Assembly (NCBI GenBank): GCA_019358895.1
Contig: JAHHIG010000001.1
Span: 558,001-622,000, forward strand
Length of the DNA: 64,000 bases
Reading direction: 5' to 3'
Source: Tildeniella nuda ZEHNDER 1965/U140
GTDB lineage: Bacteria; Cyanobacteriota; Cyanobacteriia; Leptolyngbyales; Leptolyngbyaceae
The position numbers and the translations under genes are program-made. This document shows, one piece after another, positions 8,612 through 17,100 of the stretch (within the stretch, counting starts at the first letter, position 1; each line of letters begins with the position of its first letter). The notes beneath the pieces were generated by a model, which did not search any database, had not been told where the DNA came from, and worked only from the letters and a program-made list of their open reading frames with translations.

Positions 8612-8983
8612 CTAACGAAAAAACAGGTAACGAGCGCCAATGACGAACAGAAAGATGCCGTAGAGCTTTTTCATCAGGGCGCTGCTGATAAACGGTTGAT
8701 TGGCAAACAATGCGCCAAAGAGAAAGCCGACAAATAGCCCAGCAGCGATAAAAATGGCATCCCGAATGCTGAGGTTGCCTTCTTTATAGTAAACAGCCGC
8801 ACCGAGGAGACCGATCGGCAAAATTTGGGCTGCGATCGACGTTCCTGTCGCATATTTCTGATCCATCCCCAGCAGCAGCACCATTGCAGGCACCATAATC
8901 GCCCCGCCGCCGATGCCAAACATCCCACCTGCAATGCCAGCCGCCAAACCAATGAGCAACAGTTGAACCGTCAATGTAGACAT
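8612..8983 (-). CDS. TauE/SafE family permease, half-length
   Basis: A 123-residue integral membrane protein with about four hydrophobic segments and the glycine-rich family motif GGMFGIGGGAIMVPAM at about 20-35. TauE/SafE proteins move anions such as sulfite or sulfoacetate, but the usual length is 240-270 residues made of two homologous halves. This protein has one half only, and no second half is encoded next to it. Similar single-repeat forms exist in cyanobacteria and may act as dimers; the substrate here is unknown. The start is ATG at 8983. Confidence 0.85.
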   Translation of the reverse strand: MSTLTVQLLLIGLAAGIAGGMFGIGGGAIMVPAMVLLLGMDQKYATGTSIAAQILPIGLLGAAVYYKEGNLSIRDAIFIAAGLFVGFLFGALFANQPFISSALMKKLYGIFLFVIGARYLFFR

Positions 8984-9124
8984 AGAGCTTAAGTCCGATC
9001 GGATCTGTTAACTACACACTGAGATTACTTATAGCAGTACTCAGCGGTGAGTTCAGTCTAGGAATGCACGAACTTTAGGAAAAGGCAGAGCCTAAAGCTG
9101 AACAAAAATCGGAAAACTTATCCT

Positions 9125-9541
9125 TCACTCAAGATATTGCAAGCATTCTGCTGGCACGAGGCGCAATTCACCGGATTGGAAGCGATCGCGCTCAATCCAG
9201 GATGCAACATACGACTCACCGCTATCAATAAAGTCTATTTGCTCGTGCTGATAGAACAATGGATCGACAAAATCGCAACTGTAAAGCTGAACCAATTCAT
9301 GCCCCGGTTTGCCGTTAAATGTGAACAGGTTTTCTAGACAACCGAGGTAGCAAATGTTCGTTAATTCTGCCTGAAGTTCTTCTCGAAATTCTCGCTTCAG
9401 CGCCTCCAGACTCGTTTCACCAAACTCAATGCCACCACCCAACGCACGATAGAAAGAATCCTGTTTCACGGGATCAAAGCCCTCAGAAACAAACAGCCGC
9501 GAACGGTTTTGAATCAAACCCAGAGCGATCGCCCGAATCAT
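9125..9541 (-). CDS. Nudix hydrolase
   Basis: A 138-residue Nudix protein. The Nudix box GX5EX7REUXEEXXE is complete at about residues 36-58 (GGIEFGETSLEALKREFREEL), so metal binding and diphosphate hydrolysis should be intact. The substrate cannot be read from sequence; candidates are damaged nucleotides, NDP-sugars or other nucleoside diphosphates. The start is ATG 9541. About 10 bases upstream is a short GGCAGRR array (9551-9580), which separates it from the co-directional DUF3531 gene. Confidence 0.88.
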   Translation of the reverse strand: MIRAIALGLIQNRSRLFVSEGFDPVKQDSFYRALGGGIEFGETSLEALKREFREELQAELTNICYLGCLENLFTFNGKPGHELVQLYSCDFVDPLFYQHEQIDFIDSGESYVASWIERDRFQSGELRLVPAECLQYLE

Positions 9542-9550
9542 TTCTTTTCC

Positions 9551-9580
9551 TGCCTTCTGCCTTCTGCCCTCTGCCTCACC
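9551..9580. repeat. Short GGCAGRR heptamer array
   Basis: Four units of the heptamer family (read here as TGCCTTC/TGCCCTC) fill most of the spacer between the DUF3531 gene and the Nudix gene. It belongs to the same family as 3302-3360 and the array inside hpnB. It touches the 3' end of the DUF3531 coding region. Confidence 0.8.
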
Positions 9581-10044
9581 TAATTCAAATCATTCGCATC
9601 AGAAAACGTATCCGATCGATAGCGACTATCACCTGTCGTCCAGTCATCGTTTTCGCCACCAATGATCAGGCTTTCCAGCACCACGTAATCTTTGCTGAAC
9701 TGCCGTAGAGACGTGATGAGGACATCCAGGGCGATCGCGTCACTGGTGCCCAGGTCAAACCAGCAGCGTCCCCAATTGCCCTCGTATTCCACCTCGCCCA
9801 TGTTGTGCATCAACGCCACCATGCTGCTATCAGCCAGATCATCGTCATATTCCATCTGGCTTACTTCTAGCCCCATATCCTGCACCTGGAGATTTTCGGC
9901 ATTAAAGCCGCCCAATTTGCCCAAAAAGAACCAGGAATTGAAGACTTCCTCCACGTATTGCTTTTCCATTTCGGAGGGCACAGTGCTGAACTCAATCCAG
10001 ATCCAAACGTTAAACGGGTCAAATTCTCGAAACTGCACGTTCAT
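9580..10044 (-). CDS. DUF3531 family protein
   Basis: A 154-residue acidic soluble protein matching the DUF3531 family found in cyanobacteria and plants. Characteristic segments are VQFREFDPFNVWIWIEF at the N terminus, FNSWFFLGKLGGFNAENL in the middle and EYEGNWGRCWFDLGTSDAI towards the end. No enzymatic motif is known for the family. Occurrence in chloroplast-bearing lineages suggests a role tied to photosynthetic cells, but this is inference. The start is ATG 10044. It lies upstream of the Nudix gene on the same strand with a short repeat between them. Confidence 0.85.
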   Translation of the reverse strand: MNVQFREFDPFNVWIWIEFSTVPSEMEKQYVEEVFNSWFFLGKLGGFNAENLQVQDMGLEVSQMEYDDDLADSSMVALMHNMGEVEYEGNWGRCWFDLGTSDAIALDVLITSLRQFSKDYVVLESLIIGGENDDWTTGDSRYRSDTFSDANDLN

Positions 10045-10161
10045 TTTGCTACTCCTGCGTTCCCAAGAAGATTAAAATGGCAAATTCAAGCGGTAGCCAC
10101 TTTTAATTTTTAACTTCTCATTCATTCCCTGTCCTTAGCCATCATGACACGGTACAAACGG

Positions 10162-11550
10162 CTAATAGACTCGTCCTTTCCATGCCCCACCCTTGCCGCG
10201 CCAGTGACGGAGGGCAGAATCGAGCGTCATGAGCGTGTAGAGAAGGGCGATCGCGGGCAGTCCAAACGCCAGCAGCGGTGGGCATTGATACAGCAATAGC
10301 GTTGGTAGATACGCCACAGCAATCAGTAACCAGGTGGTAAGTCCGATGAGGGCGATCGCCCAATTTCCGGTGACAAGTCCAGCGATCGTGCTGACAGGTG
10401 GCACCACATAAACGATCGTCATCCCCACCAGCGTTCCCAACAGCAGCAACGGCGAATAGTTGAGTTGAGTAAAGGCAGTACGCGCCACCATATCCCAAAT
10501 CGTTTTAAGCGATGGGTAGGGACGTAGGCTATGAGTTTCGCGGGTAAGCCCCAGCCAGATTTTGCCAGATGTAGGGTGTAGGGTGTGGGGTATAGGGTGT
10601 GGGGAGGAGTTTTGGATTCGATCTCCGCGCCTCCGCGTCTCTGCGGTTTCCTGACTTCTATCTTCTACCGCCCAACCTCTCAATCCCTTCACCGCTTGTG
10701 CCAGCGAACAATCATCAATCAACGCCTGACGCAGAATTTGCAATCCCCCAATTTGCGTCAATGCTTCGCGGCGAATGAGAATACAGCCACCAGCAGCAGC
10801 GGCAAGTTTGCGATCGGGATCATTTGCCCAGCGAAACGGGTAGAGCTTTTGAAAGAAAAAGACGAAGGCAGGAATGAGCAGTTTTTCCCAAAGACTCTTA
10901 CAGCGCAACAGCACCATCAGCGACACCAGATCCAGATCATCCGCCTGCGCTTTGGCAACCAGTTCGCGCAAATTTTCGGGGTGATGCTCAATATCCGCAT
11001 CGGTTAGCAGGAAGTAATCGGGTTTCGGTGTTAGCGTTTCGGCATACCGAATGCCCTGTTCCATTGCCCACAGCTTGCCCGTCCAGCCAGCAGGAAGCGG
11101 TTCCGCCGTCACCACCGTTAACGTTGAGTCCTTGTCTAAAACCTGAGCCGTTTGCCGTGCGACATCAGCGGTGCCATCGCTACTGTGGTCATCTATCAGC
11201 ACAATCTGGAAATGGGGATAGGTTTGGGTGAGGAGCGATCGCAGCGTTACAGGCAGTAGATCGGCTTCATTACGAGCGGGAATAATGGCACAAATGAAAG
11301 GGAGTCGGGAGTCGGGAGTCGGGAGTCGGGATAAAGAGTTCCGAGTTAAGAGTGCTTCCCCTGCCCCCCTTTCTTCTTCTGCCTCCTGCCTTCTGCCCTC
11401 TGCCTTCTGCCCTCTGCCTCCTGCCTCCTGCCCTCTGCCGCCTTCATCCGTTAAGAACTGATCCGATCGCCAAAACTGTCCGCGCCCAAACAACAGCACG
11501 AGCCAGATTACCAAAGACAGCAGCGTGATTCCTAACCCAATTTCAGCCAT
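10162..11550 (-). CDS. hpnB: Hopanoid-associated glycosyltransferase HpnB with in-frame repeat insertions
   Basis: A 462-residue membrane GT-2 glycosyltransferase of the HpnB family, expected to modify hopanoids at the membrane. It has one N-terminal membrane helix (about 5-22, ending FGRGQFWRSDQ), a GT-A catalytic domain with IPARNEAD, LIDDHSSDGT and the metal-binding DAD (LTDADIEHHP), GGCILIRREAL, IDDCSLAQ, and C-terminal helices (about 360-445). I chose ATG 11550, giving the usual N terminus; a longer reading from 11664 would overlap shc. Two in-frame low-complexity insertions are present: residues about 37-83 from heptamer arrays, and about 299-332 before GKIWLGLTRE. They make it clearly longer than the usual size near 390. 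It is divergent from shc, 108 bases apart. Confidence 0.9.
   Translation of the reverse strand: MAEIGLGITLLSLVIWLVLLFGRGQFWRSDQFLTDEGGRGQEAGGRGQKAEGRRQEAEEERGAGEALLTRNSLSRLPTPDSRLPFICAIIPARNEADLLPVTLRSLLTQTYPHFQIVLIDDHSSDGTADVARQTAQVLDKDSTLTVVTAEPLPAGWTGKLWAMEQGIRYAETLTPKPDYFLLTDADIEHHPENLRELVAKAQADDLDLVSLMVLLRCKSLWEKLLIPAFVFFFQKLYPFRWANDPDRKLAAAAGGCILIRREALTQIGGLQILRQALIDDCSLAQAVKGLRGWAVEDRSQETAETRRRGDRIQNSSPHPIPHTLHPTSGKIWLGLTRETHSLRPYPSLKTIWDMVARTAFTQLNYSPLLLLGTLVGMTIVYVVPPVSTIAGLVTGNWAIALIGLTTWLLIAVAYLPTLLLYQCPPLLAFGLPAIALLYTLMTLDSALRHWRGKGGAWKGRVY
11296..11445. repeat. Heptamer arrays inside hpnB (GGGAGTC and GGCAGRR families)
   Basis: Four to five units of GGGAGTC at about 11300-11330 and then about ten units of the GGCAGRR family (read as CTGCCTY/CTGCCCT) at about 11375-11440 lie within the hpnB reading frame. 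They encode a Gly/Arg/Gln/Glu-rich linker between the membrane helix and the catalytic domain. No stop codon is introduced in the hpnB frame. Confidence 0.88.
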
Positions 11551-11658
11551 TACCAATTGCCAAGACTCTTCACTAAGAGGCAAAATACAACATCTGCCAA
11601 TTGTAGCGATAGGTGCCGTTGGCAGATGTTGGTGAGGTGTGTTGAGGATGGGTAAAGT

Positions 11659-13638
11659 ATGCAAACTCAGGAACAGGGTGCAGTCGATCGCACGAAGGTA
11701 ACGCAGACAGAGCTAGAGGACGCGATCGCCCGTAGTCAAAATTACCTGCTCTCGCTTCAGTATCCCGACGGCTACTGGTGGGCAGAACTGGAATCGAATG
11801 TCACGATCACGGCAGAAGTGGTGCTGCTGCACAAGCTTTGGGGTACGGATAAAACGCGTCCCCTGCACAAAGTCGAGGCGTATTTGCGATCGCAGCAGCG
11901 TGAACATGGCGGTTGGGAACTGTTCTATGGGGATGGCGGCGAACTGAGTACATCGGTTGAGGCATACATGGCACTCAGGCTGCTGGGTGTGCCTGCGAGT
12001 GATCCGGCGTTGGCAAAGGCGCGATCGTTCATCTTGAAACGGGGCGGCATCAGCAAAACGCGCATTTTCACCAAGTTTCACCTGGGTCTCATTGGTTGCT
12101 ACGACTGGCGCGGGTTGCCCTCCATTCCATCCTGGGTAATGCTGCTGCCGGACGCGTTTCCAGTGAACATTTACGAACTGTCGAGCTGGGCGCGGGGCAG
12201 CACAGTGCCATTGCTGATTGTGTTCGATCGCAAACCCGTCTACATCACCGAGCCAGCGATTAATCTGGACGAACTGTATGCCGAAGGACGCAGCAACGTG
12301 CGGTTCGAGCTACCGCGCCAGGGCGACTGGACGGATTGGTTTGTGCATCTCGACAGTGCGTTCAAACTGGCGGAAAATCTCAATCTCGTCCCCTTCCGGC
12401 AAGAAGGCATCGATGCTGCTGAAAAGTGGGTGCTAGAACGGCAAGAAGCGACGGGAGACTGGGGCGGCATCATTCCCGCGATGCTCAATTCGCTGCTGGC
12501 ACTCCGGGCGTTGAACTATAACGTTGCCGATCCGATCGTCGCACGGGGTCTCAAAGCCGTTGATAATTTTGCCCTGGAAACCGAGGAGCACTACTGGATT
12601 CAACCCTGCATTTCGCCTGTCTGGGATACGGCATTAGTGATGCGATCGCTCGTCGATTCGGGGCTTGCTCCCGATCATCCCGCTTTGGTGCGCGGCGGCG
12701 AATGGCTCCTGGAAAAGCAAATTCTCGACTACGGCGATTGGGCGGTCAAGAACCGCAACGGCAAGCCTGGAGCGTGGGCATTTGAGTTCGATAATCGCTT
12801 TTATCCCGATGTAGATGATTCCGCTGTCGTCGTGATGGCGCTGTGTGCCGTCCAGTTGCCCAATGAGCCATTGAAACAAGCCGCGATCGATCGTGCCGTT
12901 GACTGGATTGCCACTATGCAATGCACCCCTGGCGGTTGGGCAGCCTTTGACCTCAACAATGATCAAGATTGGCTCAACGCTATCCCCTACGGCGACCTCA
13001 AGGCAATGATTGACCCCAACACGGCGGATGTGACCGCGAGAGTGCTGGAGATGGTGGGGAAGTTGGAAAGGATAAAGGATAAAGGCTTAAGGCTAAATGA
13101 AGAGTCCGATCTTTCATCCTTTATCCTTTATCCTTCATCCTTAGACCGCGCCCTCACCTATCTCCGCGCCGAGCAGGAACCCGAAGGCTGCTGGTTTGGT
13201 CGCTGGGGTGTGAACTACATCTACGGGACGAGTGGGGTGCTGGCAGCGTTATCTCTGGTGGCACCGAAAACGCATCAGCGGGAAATCGATCGGGGTGCCA
13301 AGTGGTTGGTGAGTTGCCAAAATGCCGATGGTGGCTGGGGTGAAACGTGCTTGAGCTACAACGATCCATCGCTCAAAGGGCAGGGCACCAGCACAGCGTC
13401 ACAAACTGCCTGGGCACTGACTGGTCTGATGGCAGCAGGCGACGCAACGGGAACGTATGCAATGGAGGCACTCGATCGCGGCATCCACTACCTGGTGCAA
13501 ACCCAGCGACACGACGGCACATGGGATGAAGACTACTTCACGGGTACAGGCTTTCCCTGCCACTTTTACCTGAAGTATCACCTCTATCAGCAGCACTTTC
13601 CACTGACGGCGATCGGGCGCTATCGACTTATCAAGTAG
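11659..13638 (+). CDS. shc: Squalene-hopene cyclase
   Basis: A 659-residue class II terpene cyclase that folds squalene into hopene at the membrane, the first step of hopanoid synthesis. The catalytic acid motif DVDD is at about 384-387. Several QW repeats are readable (QREHGGWELF, QEATGDWGGI, QNADGGWGE, QRHDGTWDEDYFTGTGFP). The C-terminal FYLKYHLY motif is present. It lies back to back with hpnB, so both probably share a control region and function in hopanoid formation. One oddity is an insertion of about 25 residues at about 468-495, just before a QW motif, encoded by a perfect 18-base inverted repeat. The start is ATG 11659. Confidence 0.95.
   Translation: MQTQEQGAVDRTKVTQTELEDAIARSQNYLLSLQYPDGYWWAELESNVTITAEVVLLHKLWGTDKTRPLHKVEAYLRSQQREHGGWELFYGDGGELSTSVEAYMALRLLGVPASDPALAKARSFILKRGGISKTRIFTKFHLGLIGCYDWRGLPSIPSWVMLLPDAFPVNIYELSSWARGSTVPLLIVFDRKPVYITEPAINLDELYAEGRSNVRFELPRQGDWTDWFVHLDSAFKLAENLNLVPFRQEGIDAAEKWVLERQEATGDWGGIIPAMLNSLLALRALNYNVADPIVARGLKAVDNFALETEEHYWIQPCISPVWDTALVMRSLVDSGLAPDHPALVRGGEWLLEKQILDYGDWAVKNRNGKPGAWAFEFDNRFYPDVDDSAVVVMALCAVQLPNEPLKQAAIDRAVDWIATMQCTPGGWAAFDLNNDQDWLNAIPYGDLKAMIDPNTADVTARVLEMVGKLERIKDKGLRLNEESDLSSFILYPSSLDRALTYLRAEQEPEGCWFGRWGVNYIYGTSGVLAALSLVAPKTHQREIDRGAKWLVSCQNADGGWGETCLSYNDPSLKGQGTSTASQTAWALTGLMAAGDATGTYAMEALDRGIHYLVQTQRHDGTWDEDYFTGTGFPCHFYLKYHLYQQHFPLTAIGRYRLIK
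13068..13135. repeat. Perfect 18-bp inverted repeat inside shc
   Basis: AAGGATAAAGGATAAAGG at 13068-13085 is exactly reverse-complemented at 13118-13135, with a 32-base spacer. It lies in frame within shc and encodes a linker (KDKGLRLNEESDL and onward). The mRNA should form an 18-bp stem in the middle of the message. Confidence 0.92.
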
Positions 13639-13827
13639 CGGTTAGTGATTGCAATAACCTGATAGATAGATCCCCTATAAACGAATGCACACTCAAAAAA
13701 CGCACATCCAAAGAAATCTTCAGAGTTAATAACGCGGTAAGTCGGCATGGCTGTAGCCAAAATTCAATAGCACAGTATGTTGGCGTATTGCTTAATTTCT
13801 TTTCAAGAAGTAAGTCGTCTGAAAGGA

Positions 13828-13900
<73 letters not shown>

Positions 13901-14076
13901 GCTAATTTAGTGCTTAACCAACTTAGCAAACGTATGTAACTAAATGCAAGCAAATTGAGGAAACAGAGGCGATCGCCTAGCAAGCAGCACGCGCTCTAAA
14001 GCAGGAAATGGTGTTCATACGGCAGAATGAAACTAGGCAGTGCTGTTCTACTGCTCACTCCTTCATTTTCTAACGC

Positions 14077-14844
14077 ATGGATTGGCAGGAAATTTCTGGC
14101 AACTGGGTCTTAGTACCACCGCGACCCACCGCGATCGTGCATTTTCTTGGTGGTGCATTTGTCGCAACAGCGCCACAGGTTACTTATCGCAGGTTTTTAG
14201 AGCAGTTAGCCGCGCGAGGATATGTGATTGTTGCCACACCGTTTGTGAACACGTTTGACCACACGGCGATCGCAAAAACTGTGATGCGATCGTTCGATCG
14301 TGCCCTGGAGACTCTACAAACGAGCGTGCTCCGTAAGCGCTACCTGCCAATCTACGGGATGGGTCACAGCATGGGCTGCAAGCTCCATTTGCTGATTGGT
14401 AGCTTGTTTCCTGTGGAACGATCGGGCAATATCCTGATCGCGTTCAACAACTTTTCGGCTCGCAATGCCGTACCGTTAGTGGAACAATTCTCACCCGTTT
14501 TTGCAGTTGAGTTTACCCCATCACCGCTGGAAACGAATGAGCTAGTTTCCCAGAGCTATCAAGTGCGCCGAAATTTACTGGTGAAATTTACGAATGACAC
14601 GATTGACCAAACAGCCGCTTTAACGAGCGTCCTACAAAGCCGCTTTCCAGGCATGGTTGTCGCTCAGATGCTGCCCGGTAACCACCTCACGCCGCTTGGT
14701 CCCGATATCAAGTGGCAAGCAGGAGAGTTTTTTACACCGTTAGACGCGATCGGGCAATGGGTACGCCAGGAAGTCTATCGAGAACTCCATCAGCTAGAAC
14801 GTGCCGTATTACGCTGGCTCGATCCACTTGCATCCTTCAGCTAA
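14077..14844 (+). CDS. DUF1350 family alpha/beta-hydrolase-like protein
   Basis: A 255-residue protein of the DUF1350 family, found in cyanobacteria and plant chloroplasts. The fold looks like an alpha/beta hydrolase: early strand IVHFLGGAFVATAPQVTYR, then the nucleophile elbow GHSMG at about 95-99 (Ser about 97), and GNHLTPLGPD near residue 205 offering a candidate catalytic His. The substrate is unknown; it could be a lipase, an esterase or a non-catalytic relative. The start is ATG 14077. It is the first of a run of plus-strand genes after the tRNA. Confidence 0.85.
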   Translation: MDWQEISGNWVLVPPRPTAIVHFLGGAFVATAPQVTYRRFLEQLAARGYVIVATPFVNTFDHTAIAKTVMRSFDRALETLQTSVLRKRYLPIYGMGHSMGCKLHLLIGSLFPVERSGNILIAFNNFSARNAVPLVEQFSPVFAVEFTPSPLETNELVSQSYQVRRNLLVKFTNDTIDQTAALTSVLQSRFPGMVVAQMLPGNHLTPLGPDIKWQAGEFFTPLDAIGQWVRQEVYRELHQLERAVLRWLDPLASFS

Positions 14845-14944
14845 AGCCGTTCATAGTCCTGATGCCGTCTATCCAGGTGGTGTGGTCGTCTCATCAATGC
14901 CTTACCGAAGAACTAAGTAGCTGCGCGTAATTAAACTAAAGATG

Positions 14945-14980
14945 ATTTTGGGAGTGGAGGGGGCGCAGCCCCCAAACCCC
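14945..14980. repeat. GC-rich palindrome
   Basis: GGGGGC-GCA-GCCCCC at 14959-14973, in a context TTTTGGGAGTGGAG...CAAACCCCTTTCTT, could form a stable hairpin after the DUF1350 gene. It may work as a transcription stop, although the trailing T-run is poor. This word is a frequent dispersed palindrome in cyanobacterial intergenic DNA. Confidence 0.5.
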
Positions 14981-15065
14981 TTTCTTACAATTAATTAGGG
15001 CTACCTACTTATTGTGCAGAGTCGTAGCATCGTTGACTCTGGAATTGTCTAGAGGAGAACTAGCA

Positions 15066-15227
15066 ATGGCGTTTTTCAAACCGCTATTTCAACTGGGAAT
15101 GCTATTTTTACTGACGGCTCTCATGTGTTTCGTCTTACTCAACCTTTTACAGATAACGCCGCTATGTGGTGTTGGTTTCTTCTGTGTCGGTACGATGGCT
15201 GTGATTCTAACCGTCGATGCCCTCTAG
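15066..15227 (+). CDS. Small membrane protein (53 aa)
   Basis: A 53-residue, almost entirely hydrophobic protein with two predicted membrane helices (about 8-28 and 34-52: LFLLTALMCFVLLNLL, then CGVGFFCVGTMAVILTV). I chose ATG 15066 because a strong Shine-Dalgarno sequence AGAGGAGA lies 8-14 bases upstream; a longer reading from 15012 uses a weak start and adds a non-hydrophobic tail. I do not recognise the family. The clear ribosome site and clean topology support a real gene. Confidence 0.6.
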   Translation: MAFFKPLFQLGMLFLLTALMCFVLLNLLQITPLCGVGFFCVGTMAVILTVDAL

Positions 15228-15290
15228 CTTGTAGGCTTGTAGACAACCGAAAACAAGCAGTCATACCAACCGCAGTAAGGCTGGAATCTC

Positions 15291-15683
15291 ATGATAAGAT
15301 TCACTGAGTCTAAAGTGACAACTCCGGCAATGCTTATGGATAGTGAAGCGAACGGTGAGTGGAATGGGCTGATGGACATTGAAGCGGTGCAGAAAACGCT
15401 CAACCGTTCTAGGGCTTCAATCTACCGCTACGCCAATACCGATACAACCGCCTTGAATCCACCTTACAACCCATCCCTCCTGAATCCTGAATTGCGCTTA
15501 GACAAGGATGATGTCTTGCTTTTCCATCCAAATGAGGTTGCCCGCTTTGCTAAGGACGTACTGAAGATTAAACATGTTACCGTTGAAGTCCGCGAGGCAC
15601 CACCAACGCCAACGCAGGAGCTTTTGCAGGCGATCCTGGTAGAACTTCAGAGTATCCATACGCTCTTGAAGGCGCGATCGTAG
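15291..15683 (+). CDS. Small protein with a predicted helix-turn-helix region
   Basis: A 130-residue protein not assigned to a named family. Residues about 26-48 (MDIEAVQKTLNRSRASIYRYAN) resemble an excisionase/MerR-like helix-turn-helix, with the RSRASIYRY recognition-helix pattern. The C terminus (about 105-127, TQELLQAILVELQSIHTLL) is amphipathic and may dimerise. A DNA-binding role is inferred from this region only. ATG 15291 and ATG 15330 are both possible starts. It is followed by two more plus-strand genes of unknown role. Confidence 0.6.
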   Translation: MIRFTESKVTTPAMLMDSEANGEWNGLMDIEAVQKTLNRSRASIYRYANTDTTALNPPYNPSLLNPELRLDKDDVLLFHPNEVARFAKDVLKIKHVTVEVREAPPTPTQELLQAILVELQSIHTLLKARS

Positions 15684-15805
15684 GAACGTTGCGTTTGTTT
15701 ACTAGAGCTTACTGCTCAAGTGGTACTCGCTAAAATAATCGTGTTAAGTGCTGCCGAATCAAGCGTCCGGCTTCACTCACTCAAATTTGGTGCGTAGAGA
15801 TTTTT

Positions 15806-15991
15806 ATGGAACCAGGTAGTCCGTCCGCCAGTACATCTGAGCGATCGACCAATTGGACAGCAGATTTTATCGGCATCGTCATCGCTATACTGACCCTTAC
15901 TGTGCCGTTAGCGGTGATTGCTTACTATTCAAGCAGCTCAGATGCTCCATCTGCTACTGGCTACGTCAAGCAGCGCGCTGAAAGCCGCTAA
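15806..15991 (+). CDS. Small single-pass membrane protein (61 aa)
   Basis: A 61-residue protein with a polar Ser/Thr-rich N terminus (about 1-18), one hydrophobic helix (about 20-42, FIGIVIAILTLTVPLAVIAYY) and a short Ser-rich then basic tail. I do not recognise the family. The start is ATG 15806. The upstream sequence TAAAATAAT near 15731 could serve as a -10 region. Its composition and the single clear helix make a real small gene plausible. Confidence 0.5.
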   Translation: MEPGSPSASTSERSTNWTADFIGIVIAILTLTVPLAVIAYYSSSSDAPSATGYVKQRAESR

Positions 15992-16213
15992 GGATACAGT
16001 TGGTACGGCTCAGTGGCGCACCGTTCAGTCTATTTGCTCGGCAGGGATCAGTTTAGCTAGCCATCAGTGTCTACGGGCGGCAGAATCTTTTGCGATCGCA
16101 CTTGCGTGAAGGGAGCAAGATCTTGGAGAATAAGCAGAACTGCAAAGGCGTTCTGAGATCGCTATGATCTGAGTAACGGCATTTTGATCATTTGAGATTT
16201 TCTGGGCAGAACC

Positions 16214-16858
16214 ATGACATCATTCGCAACCACCTCTGCTAAAGCTGAAATGAGTGAACTGCGGCGGCTGAGAACCCTACTGCCGCCGGAACTTCAGAGT
16301 TGGGTATCGGTTGAGGGCACGACGGCAGTTAATCCACCCCTAGTCACTTGCGAAGAAATTGGCAAGGATGAAGTTGAAATTCAAATTGACATGGTGAAGT
16401 GGGAGCAGTTAGCAACCGATCAGCGTAATCTTCTCTTCTGGCATGAAGTCGCCCGCATCCAAAACGATACGATTCCTAAAGATGGCTGGGAAATGGCAGC
16501 CTTAGCGATCGGCTTAGGTGGGGCAGTCGGTGAACTGTGGGTGCAGGATGGTCTGCTCTTGCTGCTGGCGCTAGGCTTGTGCGGAGTCTCGGGCTGGAGG
16601 CTCTGGCAGAAGAATAATACCGAGAAAACGATGAAAGAGGTACTGGATGCGGATGAAAAGGCGATCGCGCTTGCCACTCGCTTTGGATACACGCTCCCCA
16701 ATGCTTATAAAAGTCTCGGTAGCGCTTTGAAGGTGTTGATCGAGCAGTCGAACAAAAAGCGGCTGCGATCGAAGTACGAAGCTCGACTAGATGCGCTGAA
16801 AAAAAGCGCTGCTAAGGCAAAAGCCAAAATGAAGGGCACAGAGAGCGAGGCTTACTAG
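16214..16858 (+). CDS. DUF3318 family membrane protein
   Basis: A 214-residue cyanobacterial protein of the DUF3318 family. The N-terminal soluble part (about 12-90) contains ELRRLRTLLPPELQSWV and LLFWHEVARIQ, a segment with a His-Glu pair recalling a metallopeptidase helix but not a full HEXXH. Two hydrophobic segments follow at about 93-108 and 111-128, then a long basic C-terminal region rich in Ala, Lys and Glu (about 180-210), probably helical. The function is unknown. The start is ATG 16214. Its 3' end is convergent with guaA, with DnaA-box-like sites between them. Confidence 0.82.
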   Translation: MTSFATTSAKAEMSELRRLRTLLPPELQSWVSVEGTTAVNPPLVTCEEIGKDEVEIQIDMVKWEQLATDQRNLLFWHEVARIQNDTIPKDGWEMAALAIGLGGAVGELWVQDGLLLLLALGLCGVSGWRLWQKNNTEKTMKEVLDADEKAIALATRFGYTLPNAYKSLGSALKVLIEQSNKKRLRSKYEARLDALKKSAAKAKAKMKGTESEAY

Positions 16859-17003
16859 ATTAACTCAACTTTGCGGTTGCTAGCGTGGTGAGCATCACAA
16901 CGATCATGTGTGTAAGCAACTCGTTCACTCGTCCATTCGCAGTCGAATCTAGATACTTCTAATACGTTCTTAGTACGAGCATGAGCTTTCTGAAAACGCA
17001 AGG

Positions 17004-17064
17004 TTTTCCACAGAAAACTCTTCTTTTACATGGGTTTTCCACAGACTTTCGCTAGTTTTCCACA
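17004..17064 (+). promoter_or_regulatory. Cluster of three DnaA-box-like sites
   Basis: The nonamer TTTTCCACA occurs exactly three times in the same orientation within 61 bases: 17004-17012, 17035-17043 and 17056-17064. This nonamer is the form of DnaA box reported for cyanobacteria. The sites sit in a convergent gap between the DUF3318 gene and guaA, with no dnaA or dnaN nearby and no obvious AT-rich unwinding stretch. A DnaA titration or regulatory site therefore seems as likely as an origin. Confidence 0.55.
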
Positions 17065-17100
17065 GGCAGCAGGGTTAGGAACGGCACTGCGATCGGGCAG

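Noticed and set aside
17004-17064. Calling the DnaA-box cluster the chromosome origin
   Set aside because: There is no dnaA or dnaN neighbour, genes converge rather than diverge here, and no AT-rich unwinding stretch is evident; it is kept only as a candidate site.
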